From: Pseudoclavibacter sp. Marseille-Q3772
GTDB taxonomy: Bacteria; Actinomycetota; Actinomycetes; Actinomycetales; Microbacteriaceae
Length of the DNA: 64,000 bases
NCBI RefSeq assembly: GCF_916618895.1
Contig: NZ_OU745391.1
Location: forward strand, 558,001 to 622,000
Direction of reading: 5' to 3'
This document shows, one piece after another, positions 44,996 to 55,025 of this stretch. Within the stretch, counting starts at the first letter, position 1. Each line of letters opens with the position of its first letter. Below the pieces are notes generated by a model that saw nothing but the letters and a program-made list of their open reading frames with translations, was not told where the DNA came from and made no database searches. The position numbers and the translations under genes are program-made.

Positions 44996-46759
44996 ATGAC
45001 GCCTCCAACGGAACACACGGAGTCGGAGGCAACCCCTGCCGCGACGCCGTCCTTTAACGACCTCGGCCTGAGCGACGAAGTACTCGCCGCCATCAGGGAC
45101 ATCGGTTACGAAACCCCATCACCGATTCAGGCACAAACCATTCCGCTCCTGCTCACCGGACGCGACGTTGTCGGGCTCGCACAAACCGGTACGGGGAAAA
45201 CCGCGGCGTTCGCGCTGCCCATTCTTTCGCGGTTGCAGCCCGGTGCCGCCAAGCCGCAGGCGCTCGTCCTCTCACCCACACGTGAACTCGCCCTACAGGT
45301 TGCCGAAGCCTTTGAGAGTTTTGCTAGCAAACTCCCTCAGGTGCGCATGGTCCCCATCTACGGTGGCGCTTCCTACACGAAGCAGCTTGGCGCACTTCGA
45401 CGCGGCGTCGACATCGTTGTCGGAACCCCTGGCCGCATCATGGACCACCTCGAACGCGGCACCCTGGACCTCACCGAACTGAAATACCTCGTCCTCGACG
45501 AAGCTGACGAGATGCTCAAGATGGGATTCGCTGAGGATGTTGAGACGATCCTCGCCGACACCCCAGACGACAAACAGGTGGCACTGTTCTCGGCAACAAT
45601 GCCGCCACAAATCCGCAAGATCTCTCAGCAGTATCTTCATGATGCGGCTGAGGTCACCGTCAAGTCGAGCACGCAGACCTCAAAGAACGTCAGCCAACGC
45701 TACTTGGTGGTCTCCTTCCAACAGAAGGTAGATGCGCTGACCCGCATCCTCGAAGTTGAAGAGTTCGACGGAATGATCATCTTCGTGCGCACGAAGAGCG
45801 AGACCGAACAGCTTGCCGACCGGCTGCGCGCTCGCGGGCTCTCGGCCAATCCGATCAACGGCGATATCCCACAGGCGCAACGCGAACGTATCGTCAACGA
45901 CCTGAAAACAGCGAAGCTCGACATTCTGATTGCCACGGATGTGGCCGCCCGAGGTCTCGATGTGGACCGCATCACCCATGTGGTTAATTTCGATATTCCA
46001 ACCGACCCCGAATCGTATGTGCACCGCATCGGCCGCACCGGTCGTGCCGGGCGCACCGGTTCGGCAATCAGCTTTGTTACTCCTCGCGAGCGCCGACTGC
46101 TCAACCACATTGAGCGAATCACACGGCAACCGATGGAGAAGATGAAGCTACCGTCGATCTCAGACGTCAACGAGACCCGACTCTCCCGCTTCGACGACGC
46201 CATCACGGCCGCGCTCACGCAAACCTCCCGCATCGAAGCGTTCCGCGACATCATCGACCACTATGTGCGCCACAACGACGTTCCCGAAGCAGATGTGGCC
46301 GCAGCATTGGCGGTCGTTGCCCAGGGTGATGACCCGCTGCTGCTGGATGAGTCGAGCGATCCCCTCGAGAAGCTGCCCACATTCTCGGGCGGGCGAGACC
46401 AGAACCGCGAGCGGCGCGGGCGCGACCGCTCGGAGCGGTCGACGCGCGAAGATTTGGTGCCGTACAAGATTCAGGTCGGCAAACGTCACCGGGTCATGCC
46501 CGGACAGATCGTTGGTGCACTCGCGAATGAAGGTGGACTCAGCCGTGAGGATATTGGCTCGATCAATATCTTCCCGGGATTCTCAGTGGTGGAACTCCCT
46601 CGGGATCTTGACCTGTCGAAGTTCCACGGAACTCGGGTCGCCGGCCAATACATCGATATTCAACCTGACCGTGGCCCTCGCCAACGGGACGCTGCCAACG
46701 GTCGCCGAGTCAGTGGTCACCGCCCCCGTGGCGATCGTCGTTCCTACGGTGACCGTTAA
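44996..46759 (+). CDS. deaD: DEAD-box ATP-dependent RNA helicase
   Basis: This helicase unwinds RNA during ribosome assembly or mRNA turnover, especially in the cold. The 587-residue protein has the Q motif (FNDLGLSDEVL to PSPIQAQTIP), AQTGTGKTA (62-70), PTRELALQVAE, a DEAD box (about 166-169), SATMPPQI, and HRIGRTGRAGRTG. At the C-terminus (about 490-565) a DbpA-like RNA-binding domain (RVMPGQIVGALANEGGLSRE) precedes a short Arg/Gly-rich tail. It converges with an acyl-CoA ligase gene after 19 nt. Confidence 0.95.
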   Translation: MTPPTEHTESEATPAATPSFNDLGLSDEVLAAIRDIGYETPSPIQAQTIPLLLTGRDVVGLAQTGTGKTAAFALPILSRLQPGAAKPQALVLSPTRELALQVAEAFESFASKLPQVRMVPIYGGASYTKQLGALRRGVDIVVGTPGRIMDHLERGTLDLTELKYLVLDEADEMLKMGFAEDVETILADTPDDKQVALFSATMPPQIRKISQQYLHDAAEVTVKSSTQTSKNVSQRYLVVSFQQKVDALTRILEVEEFDGMIIFVRTKSETEQLADRLRARGLSANPINGDIPQAQRERIVNDLKTAKLDILIATDVAARGLDVDRITHVVNFDIPTDPESYVHRIGRTGRAGRTGSAISFVTPRERRLLNHIERITRQPMEKMKLPSISDVNETRLSRFDDAITAALTQTSRIEAFRDIIDHYVRHNDVPEADVAAALAVVAQGDDPLLLDESSDPLEKLPTFSGGRDQNRERRGRDRSERSTREDLVPYKIQVGKRHRVMPGQIVGALANEGGLSREDIGSINIFPGFSVVELPRDLDLSKFHGTRVAGQYIDIQPDRGPRQRDAANGRRVSGHRPRGDRRSYGDR

Positions 46760-46778
46760 CATCGATTAACCCGGAGCG

Positions 46779-48491
46779 CTATTTCACCCCGCGCCGGGCG
46801 ATCATCTGTTCACGTACCTCACGTCGGAGCACTTTGCCGACCATCGTGCGCGGCAGGGTGTCCACCGTGTCAATTTCGCGCGGCACCTTGTACGGGGTTA
46901 ACCGCTCGCGACAGTAGTCCCGAATCTCGCCATCGGTAATCGCACTTTCCGGGCGCAATGCGACGGAGGCAGCAACAATCTCCCCACCATCCTCGCGAGG
47001 CAGTCCGACTACGGCAGCATCATCAATGTCGGGGTGGGTGAGCAGAACTTCCTCCACTTCCACCGGCGAAACGTTAAACCCACCGGTGATGATAAGTTCC
47101 TTCAGCCGGCCGACGATTGTAATGAAGCCGTCTTCAGACACTGTCACCAGGTCGCCGGTGCGTAGCCATCCATCCGCGCTGAGTACCTGCTCGGTTTCTT
47201 CGGGGCGATGCCAATATCCGCTGAATACCTGCGGTCCCCGGATGAGTAACTCCCCCGCCTGATCAACACCGAGGTCACGCGTTGGATCATCGGGATCCAC
47301 CACGCGAATTTCTGTGCTCGGAAACGGCACGCCCACGGTCCCCGGACGTCGAGTGCGCCCCATGGGGTTCCCTGCGGCAACCGGAGCGCTTTCAGTCATG
47401 CCGTATCCCTCAACCAGCAGTCCGTTCGAGTGCGATTCCCACCGCTCCACCGTCTGCGGCGGGAGGTTGACGGCGCCCGAGAGCGCGTAGCGAATCGATC
47501 GCAGGTTGACCTTCCCCCGTTCGGCGACACGACACAGTTGGTCGTAAATCGGCGGCACACCGGGGAAGAACGTCGCTGGGGTCTTGGCCATGGCGTCGAT
47601 GATCAGCTTGGTGTCGAACTTCGGGAACAGCACCAGCCGCGCACCGATCGACATCCCAAAGGTCAAACAGAGTGTCATACCGTACGCGTGGAAGAGCGGC
47701 AGCACTCCGTAGAAGACCTCTTCTCCGACGCGCAAGCCGGGAACCCACGCACGCCCCTGCATCGCGTTTGCGACAAGGTTCTTATGTGTCAGCTTCGCAG
47801 CTTTCGGTTCGCCGGTAGTGCCGCTGGTGTACTGCAGCAGGGCAAGATCGCCCAGTTCCGGTTTTGGATGCCGCCGCGGTAATCGTCGCGATGACAGGAG
47901 TTCCTGCCATTCGGTGATATCGGATGCGGTGGGTTGCGCCGTCAGTGCCTCTCGAGCTTTTCGTGCGGCGGGCAGCGGTAGGCGAAGTTTGAATCGCATT
48001 GATTTCGGCATCGCTTCAATCATGTTGACGCTGATGATCGCATCCGGTCGAACATCACTCGGGAACTCAGCGATGCTATCGACGAGTTTGTCCCAAACAA
48101 TCGCGAAGGTCGCACCGTGGTTTTCGAACATCTTCCGCAATTCGCGCGAGGTGTAGAGCGGATTGTGTTCGACAACGATGGCCCCCAGTCTGACCACTGC
48201 GTAGAACGCCACCACATGCTGCGGGCAATTCGGCAAAATGATGGCGACCCGGTCACCGGCGCTCACACCAAGTTCTCTCAGCCCCTGTGCCACTCGCTCA
48301 ATCTGCTCACCGAGCGCACTGTAGTTCGTCACTTTGCCGAAGAACTCTAAAGCGGGGCGATGACCGTAACGGCGGATTGCCCGTCCCATCATGTCGGTTA
48401 GCGACTCAGTTACTTCACCGATCTCGTGCGGCACATCATCCGGATACGCCGACAACCACGGGCGCGCTGCAAACGGGTGTTTTGAACTCAT
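46779..48491 (-). CDS. fadD: Long-chain fatty acid-CoA ligase (second copy)
   Basis: This 570-residue acyl-adenylate-forming enzyme activates fatty acids to CoA thioesters. It contains YTSGTTGEPKAAKLTHKN (P-loop), VEGYGMTESAPVAAGNP, DGWLRTGDLVTVSEDGFITIVGRLKELI and the C-terminal TMVGKVLRREVR lysine motif. It is shorter than, and not a close paralogue of, the ligase at 28 kb; the sequence is closer to the FadD/medium-to-long-chain type used in beta-oxidation. No beta-oxidation genes adjoin it, so the pathway cannot be inferred from context. Confidence 0.9.
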   Translation of the reverse strand: MSSKHPFAARPWLSAYPDDVPHEIGEVTESLTDMMGRAIRRYGHRPALEFFGKVTNYSALGEQIERVAQGLRELGVSAGDRVAIILPNCPQHVVAFYAVVRLGAIVVEHNPLYTSRELRKMFENHGATFAIVWDKLVDSIAEFPSDVRPDAIISVNMIEAMPKSMRFKLRLPLPAARKAREALTAQPTASDITEWQELLSSRRLPRRHPKPELGDLALLQYTSGTTGEPKAAKLTHKNLVANAMQGRAWVPGLRVGEEVFYGVLPLFHAYGMTLCLTFGMSIGARLVLFPKFDTKLIIDAMAKTPATFFPGVPPIYDQLCRVAERGKVNLRSIRYALSGAVNLPPQTVERWESHSNGLLVEGYGMTESAPVAAGNPMGRTRRPGTVGVPFPSTEIRVVDPDDPTRDLGVDQAGELLIRGPQVFSGYWHRPEETEQVLSADGWLRTGDLVTVSEDGFITIVGRLKELIITGGFNVSPVEVEEVLLTHPDIDDAAVVGLPREDGGEIVAASVALRPESAITDGEIRDYCRERLTPYKVPREIDTVDTLPRTMVGKVLRREVREQMIARRGVK

Positions 48492-48641
48492 ACTTCCTCA
48501 CCAATAGCCGAAATGATGCTCGAAACCGCGCGGCTTCGCTGCCGCATTGCCGCCATATGACTCAACCGCGCCGATGCGCATTCGTGTATCTGCCGACAAA
48601 CTCCAAAGCACTATCTATCGTTGCAGAAATTGGCTGTGTAA

Positions 48642-49157
48642 TTAGCCGTCGGCGAACTCTCGCTCATAACGCTGCTGCAATTGGCTCCAACCATATTCTT
48701 TTGCCCGTGTTCCGACCAAACGCTCCTGCTCTTCGCCCTCGAGAATGGCGGCGAGTACAGCAAAGCAGACCTGCCATCCGGCAGCGTTGTACGAGGCCAT
48801 TTCGGGAATTGCCAACACATTGATGCAGTCGAGCCGGTCACCAGATATGCGCCAGGTGATAGTGTCATCGCCCCAGCGGTGTACCAGCTCGTGACCCGGC
48901 TCAACACTGATGACGTCAGCGGGAAGCGCGTCGAACTCCGCCGATTCCCTCGTCGTTGCTGGCCCGACTTCCGTGAGCGGACGGTCGGGCACAATTGGTG
49001 ACCATTTCGCGAGTTCCGCCGGCTCCGAAATAAATGACCAGATCGTTTGCGGGTCCGCGCCCTCGGTGAGAAACGATAGTTCCAGTGCCGCCTGTCCTGC
49101 GGCACGGTGAAGCCGGGGAGCAATGTTCAGTGCCAGAATGCGATCTCGAATATCCAT
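48642..49157 (-). CDS. SRPBCC/AHSA1 superfamily protein
   Basis: The 171-residue protein begins MDIRDRILALNIAPRLH and carries an SRPBCC-like hydrophobic-cavity domain (AALELSFLTEGADPQTIWSF, ELAKWSPIVPDRPL, HRWGDDTITWRISG). Such proteins bind diverse hydrophobic ligands; no function is assignable. AGGG lies 7 nt before the ATG at 49157. An in-frame GTG-ATG pair at 49178 (MMGQGSG) directly after a TATCAG element could give a leaderless longer form. It is divergent from the acetyltransferase gene by about 60 nt. Confidence 0.78.
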   Translation of the reverse strand: MDIRDRILALNIAPRLHRAAGQAALELSFLTEGADPQTIWSFISEPAELAKWSPIVPDRPLTEVGPATTRESAEFDALPADVISVEPGHELVHRWGDDTITWRISGDRLDCINVLAIPEMASYNAAGWQVCFAVLAAILEGEEQERLVGTRAKEYGWSQLQQRYEREFADG

Positions 49158-49207
49158 ACCGCTACCCTGGCCCATCACACCTGATAGTTACTCCCGCGTA
49201 CCGGTCA

Positions 49208-49213
49208 TAGGCT
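49208..49213 (+). promoter_or_regulatory. Putative -10 element of the acetyltransferase gene
   Basis: TAGGCT lies exactly 6 nt before the ATG at 49220; no Shine-Dalgarno is present. The spacing equals that at sbcD and the PASTA kinase gene. Confidence 0.4.
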
Positions 49214-49219
49214 TGCTGT

Positions 49220-49837
49220 ATGAGTGATTTCGACTACTTTGCCCACGATGACCGCTCCCATTTCGAGCGGATGCTCGCGGGCTTGCCGTATGTGGCAAAC
49301 GCGGAACACGAAGCAGCAAACCGTCAGGCGATGGCACTCGCTATCCAGTACGAACGCGACTATCTCGAGAACCCGGAACGAGCACAACAGACGCTCCAAC
49401 GACTCTGTGGGGAGCTGGGCCCTGAAGTAACTGTGCGCCCGCCGCTTCGCGTTGATTACGGCGTTAACCTGCACTTGGGCGAGCGAACCTTTATTAATTA
49501 CGGCCTGACGGCCTTGGACGTGGCGCGCATTTCCATCGGCGCGAATTGTCAGATCGGGCCAAACGTTCAACTATTGACGCCCACTCATGCGCTCGAGCCC
49601 ATCCCTCGGGCTGCGGGGGTGGAAAGCGCAGCGCCCATCATTATTGGTCGCAATGTTGGGTGGTGTCGTCATTGGCGAGTGATCGCGACAACAAATTGCC
49701 GTGGTGACGATATCCGATATTTGTGTGTCGCACCTCGCGCACGGTCGACACGCACCGCAGCAGCGAACGCATACCATTCTCTGAACAGCGGGGGAGCCCG
49801 ATGCGCTCCACCGCGTACGTGGTTACGCGTGCCTTAG
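49220..49837 (+). pseudogene. Maltose/galactoside O-acetyltransferase, 3' end frameshifted
   Basis: The first 147 or so residues are a normal Maa-type acetyltransferase: an N-terminal Maa helix (FERMLAGLPYVANAEHEAAN), then a left-handed beta helix with VNLHLGERTFINYGL, IGANCQIGPNVQLLTPTHAL and APIIIGRNV. After RNV the frame reads WCRHWRVIATTNCRG, without hexapeptide repeats. In another frame the expected LGGVVIGE appears at about 49659-49682 and then meets a stop. So the conserved coil with the usual GNPARV end is lost through an indel near 49655. The open frame runs to 49837, where it meets the end of the transporter gene. Either an inactivated gene or a sequencing error. Confidence 0.65.
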
Positions 49838-51396
49838 CTCACGAATAATTGAGCTGCCGTGATCAACGTCATGATCACACCGTACGCGAGCAAGCCACCG
49901 ACGACCAGCCAGGAGATCACCACGCGTGCGGTTCCCGGCAGGGCCTGGTTCGCGCCACCGCGTTCGTCACCGCGGCCATTCAGCGCCTCGAGACGTTCGC
50001 GGACCTTGTCTTCTGGTTCGTGATAGCGCTCGTGAACGGACTTCACCAGGAGGTTTGCGACGAATCCGACGGCGAGTAGACCAACCATCGTCAACAGTGC
50101 CGGCTGGTAGTCAGCCGCGGTCATCGCGCCCGGTTCGCCGCGGGCGTCAAGCACACCGTTCACGATAAGTGGTCCGGCCACACCCGCTGCCGACCATGCG
50201 GTCAGCAGGCGGCCGTGAATAGCGCCGACTTCAAACGTGCCAAACATATCGCGCAGGTACGCAGGAATGGTCGCAAAGCCACCGCCGTAGAACGAAATCG
50301 CAATCGCAGAGAAGAGCACGAACAGCGCGATGTGCAGGTGGCCGGCAAACGCCAGCAGCAGGAACATGACAATTCCCACACCGAGGTACATCATGTAAAT
50401 CGGCTTGCGGCCGATCTTGTCGGAGAGGCTGGACCAGACGAACCGTCCACCCATATTGAACAGTGAGAGCAAACCGACATATCCGACCGCAGCGGCGGTG
50501 GGGACGAGCGACTCACCGTCAACTCGGAAGAAGTCGGTAATCATGGGGGCGGCCTGTTCGAGGATGCCGATTCCTGCGGTGATGTTAGTGAAGAGCATGA
50601 CCCAAAGCAGCCAGAACTGCGGGGTGCGGATGGCCTTCTTCGCCGACACCGAGGCCGAGGTAATCATCGACTTCTCGCTCTTCTTCGGCGGCGTCCAGCC
50701 CTCCGGTTTCCACTCCGGGTGCGGGATGCGAATGTTAAACACACCGATGGACATCACCAGCGCGTGGATCACCGCGAGCGATACGAAGAGCAGTGTGAGT
50801 GCTTGCCCGTCGGCTACCGACCCCTTCGCGGTGGGATCGTAGCTCGGGTCGTACATCGTCATGAGCTGACGCGATAGCGGGCTGGCGACCATTGCACCGC
50901 CACCAAAGCCCATAATTGCCATTCCTGTGGCGAGACCGGGACGGTCAGGGAACCATTTCATCAGTGTCGAAACCGGCGAAATGTAGCCGATACCGAGGCC
51001 GATACCACCGATCACGCCGTAGCCGAGATACACCAGCCACAATTGGCTAGTGGCAATACCGAGGGCTGCCACGAGGAAGCCACTCACCCAGCACAGCAGC
51101 GAGGCAAACATTGCCTTTCGCGGCCCTTGGCGGTCTACCCACGTGCCCAGCACTGCTGCTGAGCTACCGAGCATCACAATTGCGATCGAAAAGATAATTC
51201 CGATTTCGGTTTGGCTCGCATTGAAATGTTCAACCAGCGAACTCTTGTAGACGCTGGTTGCGTATGCCTGACCAATGCACAAATGCACGGCAAGCGCAGC
51301 TGGAGGAATTAACCACCTGTTATAGCCGAGTGGAGCAATCGTGTTCTTCCGATTAAAGAACCCCACACGCTCGGCGGTTCCCGTCGTCGTTGACAT
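49834..51396 (-). CDS. OFA-family major facilitator transporter (oxalate/formate antiporter-like)
   Basis: The 520-residue protein has twelve hydrophobic segments and the OFA-type start NRWLIPPAALAVHLCIGQAY. It also shows WVDRQGPRKAMF (MFS loop 2-3) and GIGLGIGYISPVSTLMKWFP, then GLATGMAIMGFGGGAMV, all typical of oxalate/formate antiporter relatives. The substrate is probably a small carboxylate, but this cannot be fixed. The ATG at 51396 has AAAGGGG upstream; a longer frame adds 34 residues. An inverted repeat TTGTCC-N18-GGACAA (51437-51466) lies in its 233-nt upstream region. A neighbouring two-component system is divergent. Confidence 0.88.
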   Translation of the reverse strand: MSTTTGTAERVGFFNRKNTIAPLGYNRWLIPPAALAVHLCIGQAYATSVYKSSLVEHFNASQTEIGIIFSIAIVMLGSSAAVLGTWVDRQGPRKAMFASLLCWVSGFLVAALGIATSQLWLVYLGYGVIGGIGLGIGYISPVSTLMKWFPDRPGLATGMAIMGFGGGAMVASPLSRQLMTMYDPSYDPTAKGSVADGQALTLLFVSLAVIHALVMSIGVFNIRIPHPEWKPEGWTPPKKSEKSMITSASVSAKKAIRTPQFWLLWVMLFTNITAGIGILEQAAPMITDFFRVDGESLVPTAAAVGYVGLLSLFNMGGRFVWSSLSDKIGRKPIYMMYLGVGIVMFLLLAFAGHLHIALFVLFSAIAISFYGGGFATIPAYLRDMFGTFEVGAIHGRLLTAWSAAGVAGPLIVNGVLDARGEPGAMTAADYQPALLTMVGLLAVGFVANLLVKSVHERYHEPEDKVRERLEALNGRGDERGGANQALPGTARVVISWLVVGGLLAYGVIMTLITAAQLFVS

Positions 51397-51629
51397 CAAA
51401 TCCCCTTTAAGTTCTGATCTGCCAATGAGCATGTAATTGTCCGCTTTGCAATACACCATAGGACAAATTCGCACCCCTCCTTCGCGAATGGCATTCATTT
51501 ATCCCTTAGCGAGCGAACCGCTCAAGTTCCGCTCATTCACGCCGAGCCCATGCAGCTTCGCTGCTATCCGCTCAAACGTTCGGCGTACTCTGGGCATACG
51601 CAATACGCCCATCGCAAAGCAGACGTACC

Positions 51630-52880
51630 ATGCCCGAATCCGCCCAACCGCATCCGCATACCGACCGCACGCACCCAGTGGTGCGTGCCATGCAGTTCGG
51701 CCAATACGTGATCGGTACGGTACTAATCACTCTGGGAATGATCCGAGCAATCGGCTGCGCGAGTTCGCCGTGGCCAGCCATACTTGCCGGCGCAGCCCTG
51801 GCCGCGTGGCTTTTTAGTGGACTAATCGTCGCGAATATCTCGACGCAGTCACGCGCGACGAGAATCTGGTTTGTTGTCGGATGCGTTGTGTGGCTCGGTG
51901 CCGTGGTCGTATCGCCGGACTTCGTGTGGCTCGGGTTCCTTATGTGGTTGTTGTGCGGACACCTGCTGCCCCTTGGACCAGCACTCATCACCGCGCTCGG
52001 CATCCTGACGGTCATCATTACGGCACCGCTGATGCACCATGGCACAACGTCGGTTGCAAACATCGTCGGCCCGGCCGTGGGTGGTGTGTTTGCGTTCGGT
52101 ATCTCCCGCGGCTACCTGGAGCTACTCAGGGAAGCAGAGCGACGCGAGGCCACGCTCGAAGCCCTCGAGCGTGCCCGGGCAGAAACCGAGAACCTACAAG
52201 ATGAGCTCGCGCTGAGCCAACGACGGTCAGGTGAACTCGCAGAGCGCGAGCGTATCGCCCGCGATATTCACGATACGGTTGCGCAATCGCTTTCCTCGAT
52301 GCAATTGTTTGCGCACGCGGCAGCGGGGACGACCAAGGGTCCGGACGACAGGCGTGGATTTGAGCAGCTCGCAACGCTTGCAAGCGAAGGACTCACCGAT
52401 GTTCGACGAATCATTGCCGAGCTCTCCCCCGCGGAGCTCGATGACGGGGCACTTGCCGAAGCGCTTGATCGGATGCTGCAACGGCTCTCCTCGCAAACGG
52501 GGATCGAATACGCCCTCGAGGTGGACTCCACGCTACCGACACTTGCCCCCACGACCGAAGTGACCCTGCTGCGGGCGGCACAGTCCATCCTTGCGAATGT
52601 GCGCACTCATGCCCGTGCCTCGCACGTCACGGTCAATCTGATCGACGAGGGCGAGATCGTGCGCCTGGATGTCATTGACGATGGCATTGGCTTCGATCCC
52701 GCAGGGTTACGCGCGGGCCCAGCGAGCTACGGGTTGAGATTTTTACGCAACCGACTCCGTGAGCTCGGTGGTGACCTCGCTGTGGAATCGGCGATATCTG
52801 AGGGTACGGCCTGTTCCGTACACCTACCGATTCACGCTCTGCCCGAGCCCACATCCCAATCACTGGAGGATGAACGGTGA
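51630..52880 (+). CDS. NarL-type sensor histidine kinase
   Basis: The 416-residue membrane kinase has five or six N-terminal hydrophobic segments (about 20-160) without a sizeable extracellular loop, a coiled stretch ([20 protein letters not shown]), the HisKA_3 box [20 protein letters not shown] with phosphoacceptor His214, and a C-terminal HATPase domain ([38 protein letters not shown]). It resembles DesK/LiaS-type sensors of membrane stress. Its stop overlaps the response-regulator ATG-equivalent by 4 nt. The signal is unknown. Confidence 0.92.
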   Translation: MPESAQPHPHTDRTHPVVRAMQFGQYVIGTVLITLGMIRAIGCASSPWPAILAGAALAAWLFSGLIVANISTQSRATRIWFVVGCVVWLGAVVVSPDFVWLGFLMWLLCGHLLPLGPALITALGILTVIITAPLMHHGTTSVANIVGPAVGGVFAFGISRGYLELLREAERREATLEALERARAETENLQDELALSQRRSGELAERERIARDIHDTVAQSLSSMQLFAHAAAGTTKGPDDRRGFEQLATLASEGLTDVRRIIAELSPAELDDGALAEALDRMLQRLSSQTGIEYALEVDSTLPTLAPTTEVTLLRAAQSILANVRTHARASHVTVNLIDEGEIVRLDVIDDGIGFDPAGLRAGPASYGLRFLRNRLRELGGDLAVESAISEGTACSVHLPIHALPEPTSQSLEDER

Positions 52881-53497
52881 CCATTCGAGTGCTGTTGATT
52901 GATGACCACCCGGTGGTCCGCGCCGGGCTTCGGGCGGTACTTGATGCGCAGGAGGACATCGAGGTGATTGCGGATGTGAGTGATTGCACTCAGGCCATTA
53001 CCGCCGCCTCAGACGCTGCCCCGGATGTTGCGCTGACCGATCTGCGGCTCGGCGACGGTGTTGACGGCATCGAGACGACGCGTCGATTGCGGGCACTAGC
53101 GAACCCACCGGCCGTGCTCGTGCTAAGCACCTATGACCGCGATGCTGAGATTTTTGGGTCGATCGATGCCGGTGCGGCGGGCTATCTACTCAAAGATGCC
53201 CCACCAATAGAGATTGCGGATGCGATCCGTGCAGCGGCATTGGGTAAGACATATTTTTCGGCCGAGGTTGCGCAACGCGTGCTGCAGGGACTGCACAACC
53301 GCCCACCGCAACTCACTGAACGAGAACTCGACGTGCTCAAACTGCTCGCCACCGGCGCAACAAACAAAGAAATAGCCCGCTCCTTAGTGGTTTCCGAAGC
53401 CACAGTGAAAAGTCACCTCGTCCATATTTTTAGCAAGCTCGGTGTTGACAGCCGCTCGCGCGCAATTCGTGAAGCACAAGAAACCGGACTCATATGA
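52877..53497 (+). CDS. NarL/FixJ-family response regulator
   Basis: The 206-residue protein has a receiver domain ([17 protein letters not shown]; phosphoacceptor Asp55 in ALTDLRLGD; Lys in YLLKDAP) and a C-terminal LuxR helix-turn-helix ([20 protein letters not shown], then [16 protein letters not shown]). It starts with GTG overlapping the kinase stop, so the pair is one operon. Targets are unknown; autoregulation or the divergent transporter are candidates by position only. Confidence 0.94.
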   Translation: MTIRVLLIDDHPVVRAGLRAVLDAQEDIEVIADVSDCTQAITAASDAAPDVALTDLRLGDGVDGIETTRRLRALANPPAVLVLSTYDRDAEIFGSIDAGAAGYLLKDAPPIEIADAIRAAALGKTYFSAEVAQRVLQGLHNRPPQLTERELDVLKLLATGATNKEIARSLVVSEATVKSHLVHIFSKLGVDSRSRAIREAQETGLI

Positions 53498-53608
53498 GCC
53501 GCTCTGATCGAGCGCAACCAGTGGGCCGTCAATCAGCAATCGGTAATGATCACCCCGTAGTAGTGGAAACGCCGAAACGGCCACTCTCATTCGAGCAAAG
53601 GAGCAGAT

Positions 53609-54364
53609 GTGACGTTCTTCGAAAACAAGGTAGCCCTCGTTACCGGTGCCGCATCCGGTATCGGTGAATCCTGCGCCAAAGAATTGGCGTCGCTTGGCGC
53701 TCGCGTCGTCGTCAGCGATATCGACACCGACGGCGCCGCTCGCGTTGTCTCGGACATCACCAGCGCCGGCGGCCAGGCCGCAGCATTCAAATTGGATGCA
53801 TCGAGCTGGGAGGACAACAAGGCTGCGGTTGAGTTCGCAGTCGCGGAGTTTGGCGCCCTGCACTTTGCGGTGAACAATGCGGGTATCGGTGGTCTGCCCG
53901 GTATTGCCGGAGAGATCGATCTGGACGCGTACCGCCGCATTATCGATATCAACCTCAACGGCGTCATGTACGGCATGCGCGCCCAGATTCCGGCCATGCT
54001 GGAAGCAGGTGCTGAGCACTGCGCCATCGTGAATATGGCGTCGATCCACGGTGAGGTGGGTGTTATCGGTAACGGCGCCTACACGGCGGCAAAGCACGGT
54101 GTCGTCGGTCTCACAAAGAACGCCGCCGCCGAGTACGGACCGCAGGGACTGCGCATTAATAGCATTGGTCCGGCCTATATTGACACGCCGCTGCTGACGA
54201 ACATCCCTGCCGAGATGAAGAATGCTCTCGTCGAGCGCCACCCGCTGGGGCGGCTCGGTAAGCCCGAGGAAATCGCGAAGGTTACCCGGTTCCTACTCAG
54301 CGATGACGCCAGCTTCATGACCGGCAGCTATGTGCTCGTTGATGGCGGCTACTGCGCGCTGTGA
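53609..54364 (+). CDS. Short-chain dehydrogenase/reductase
   Basis: This 251-residue classical SDR has ALVTGAASGIGESCAKEL (cofactor loop), VSDIDTDG (Asp suggesting NAD preference), VNNAGIGGLPG, the catalytic Ser in NMASIHGEVG, YTAAKHGVVGLTKNAA (Tyr and Lys), INSIGPAYIDTP and a C-terminal GSYVLVDGGYCAL. GTG start with AAAGGAG upstream (about 11 nt). The substrate is not deducible. A second, damaged SDR gene follows 22 nt downstream, so both may once have served one pathway. Confidence 0.9.
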   Translation: MTFFENKVALVTGAASGIGESCAKELASLGARVVVSDIDTDGAARVVSDITSAGGQAAAFKLDASSWEDNKAAVEFAVAEFGALHFAVNNAGIGGLPGIAGEIDLDAYRRIIDINLNGVMYGMRAQIPAMLEAGAEHCAIVNMASIHGEVGVIGNGAYTAAKHGVVGLTKNAAAEYGPQGLRINSIGPAYIDTPLLTNIPAEMKNALVERHPLGRLGKPEEIAKVTRFLLSDDASFMTGSYVLVDGGYCAL

Positions 54365-54386
54365 GCGCACCGCGTAACTCATCACG

Positions 54387-55025
54387 ATGACTGCACATAC
54401 CGATCGGGTTGCGATCATCACCGGTGCGGGGGCGGCGGACGGCATCGGATTCGCCGCCGCCCGCGCGCTCGGCGCTGCCGGGTACCGCGTGGCACTGTGC
54501 GCGACCAGTGACCGCATCCACGACCGTTTAGCGGAGTTTACGAACGAGTTCGGTTCCGATCGCGCGATCGCCTGTATTGCGGATCTCACCGATGCGAACG
54601 CCGCTACCACCGTCATCAGTGAGGTCGTAGCGGCATTCGGGCGGATCGATGTCGTGGTGAACAATGCCGGGATGACGTCAGTTACCGACCCGCTGAATGA
54701 CCACGAAGCATCCGCCATCGATGCGCTGGATCCCTCCGGGTTTCAACGGTCAATCGACCGCAACCTCGGCACCGCATTCAACGTAATCCGTGCTGCGCTC
54801 CCCCAGCTTCGAGCGAGCACAGCAGGGCGCATCGTGAATGTGGCCTCTGTTTCGGGACCGGTACTGGCCTATCGCGGTGATGTGGGCTATCACGCCGCGA
54901 AAGCGGGAATGGTCGGGCTCACCCGCGCCCTGGCCGTGGATCTCGCCGAGGAAGCAATAACGGTGAACGCTGTCGCGCCGGGATGAATTGCCACCGGCTC
55001 GTCCACGGACGAGGAGCGCGGCTAG
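54387..55025 (+). pseudogene. Short-chain dehydrogenase, stop mutation and 3' truncation
   Basis: The first 199 codons are a good classical SDR: IITGAGAADGIGFAAARALG, VVVNNAGMTSV, VNVASVSG, YHAAKAGMVGLTRALAVDL and ITVNAVAPG. At 54984-54986 the next codon is TGA, where family members have TGG (Trp) in APGWIATGSS. Reading through the TGA gives IATGSSTDEERG, exactly the expected continuation, and then a TAG at 55023. The last 45-50 residues of the fold are therefore missing, replaced by the convergent gene at 55022. Two lesions make this an inactive remnant. Confidence 0.8.

Noticed and set aside
54984..54986. TGA as a recoded Trp or selenocysteine codon in the broken SDR gene
   Set aside because: No other gene here uses in-frame TGA, no hairpin like a SECIS element follows, and the frame is truncated soon after anyway.
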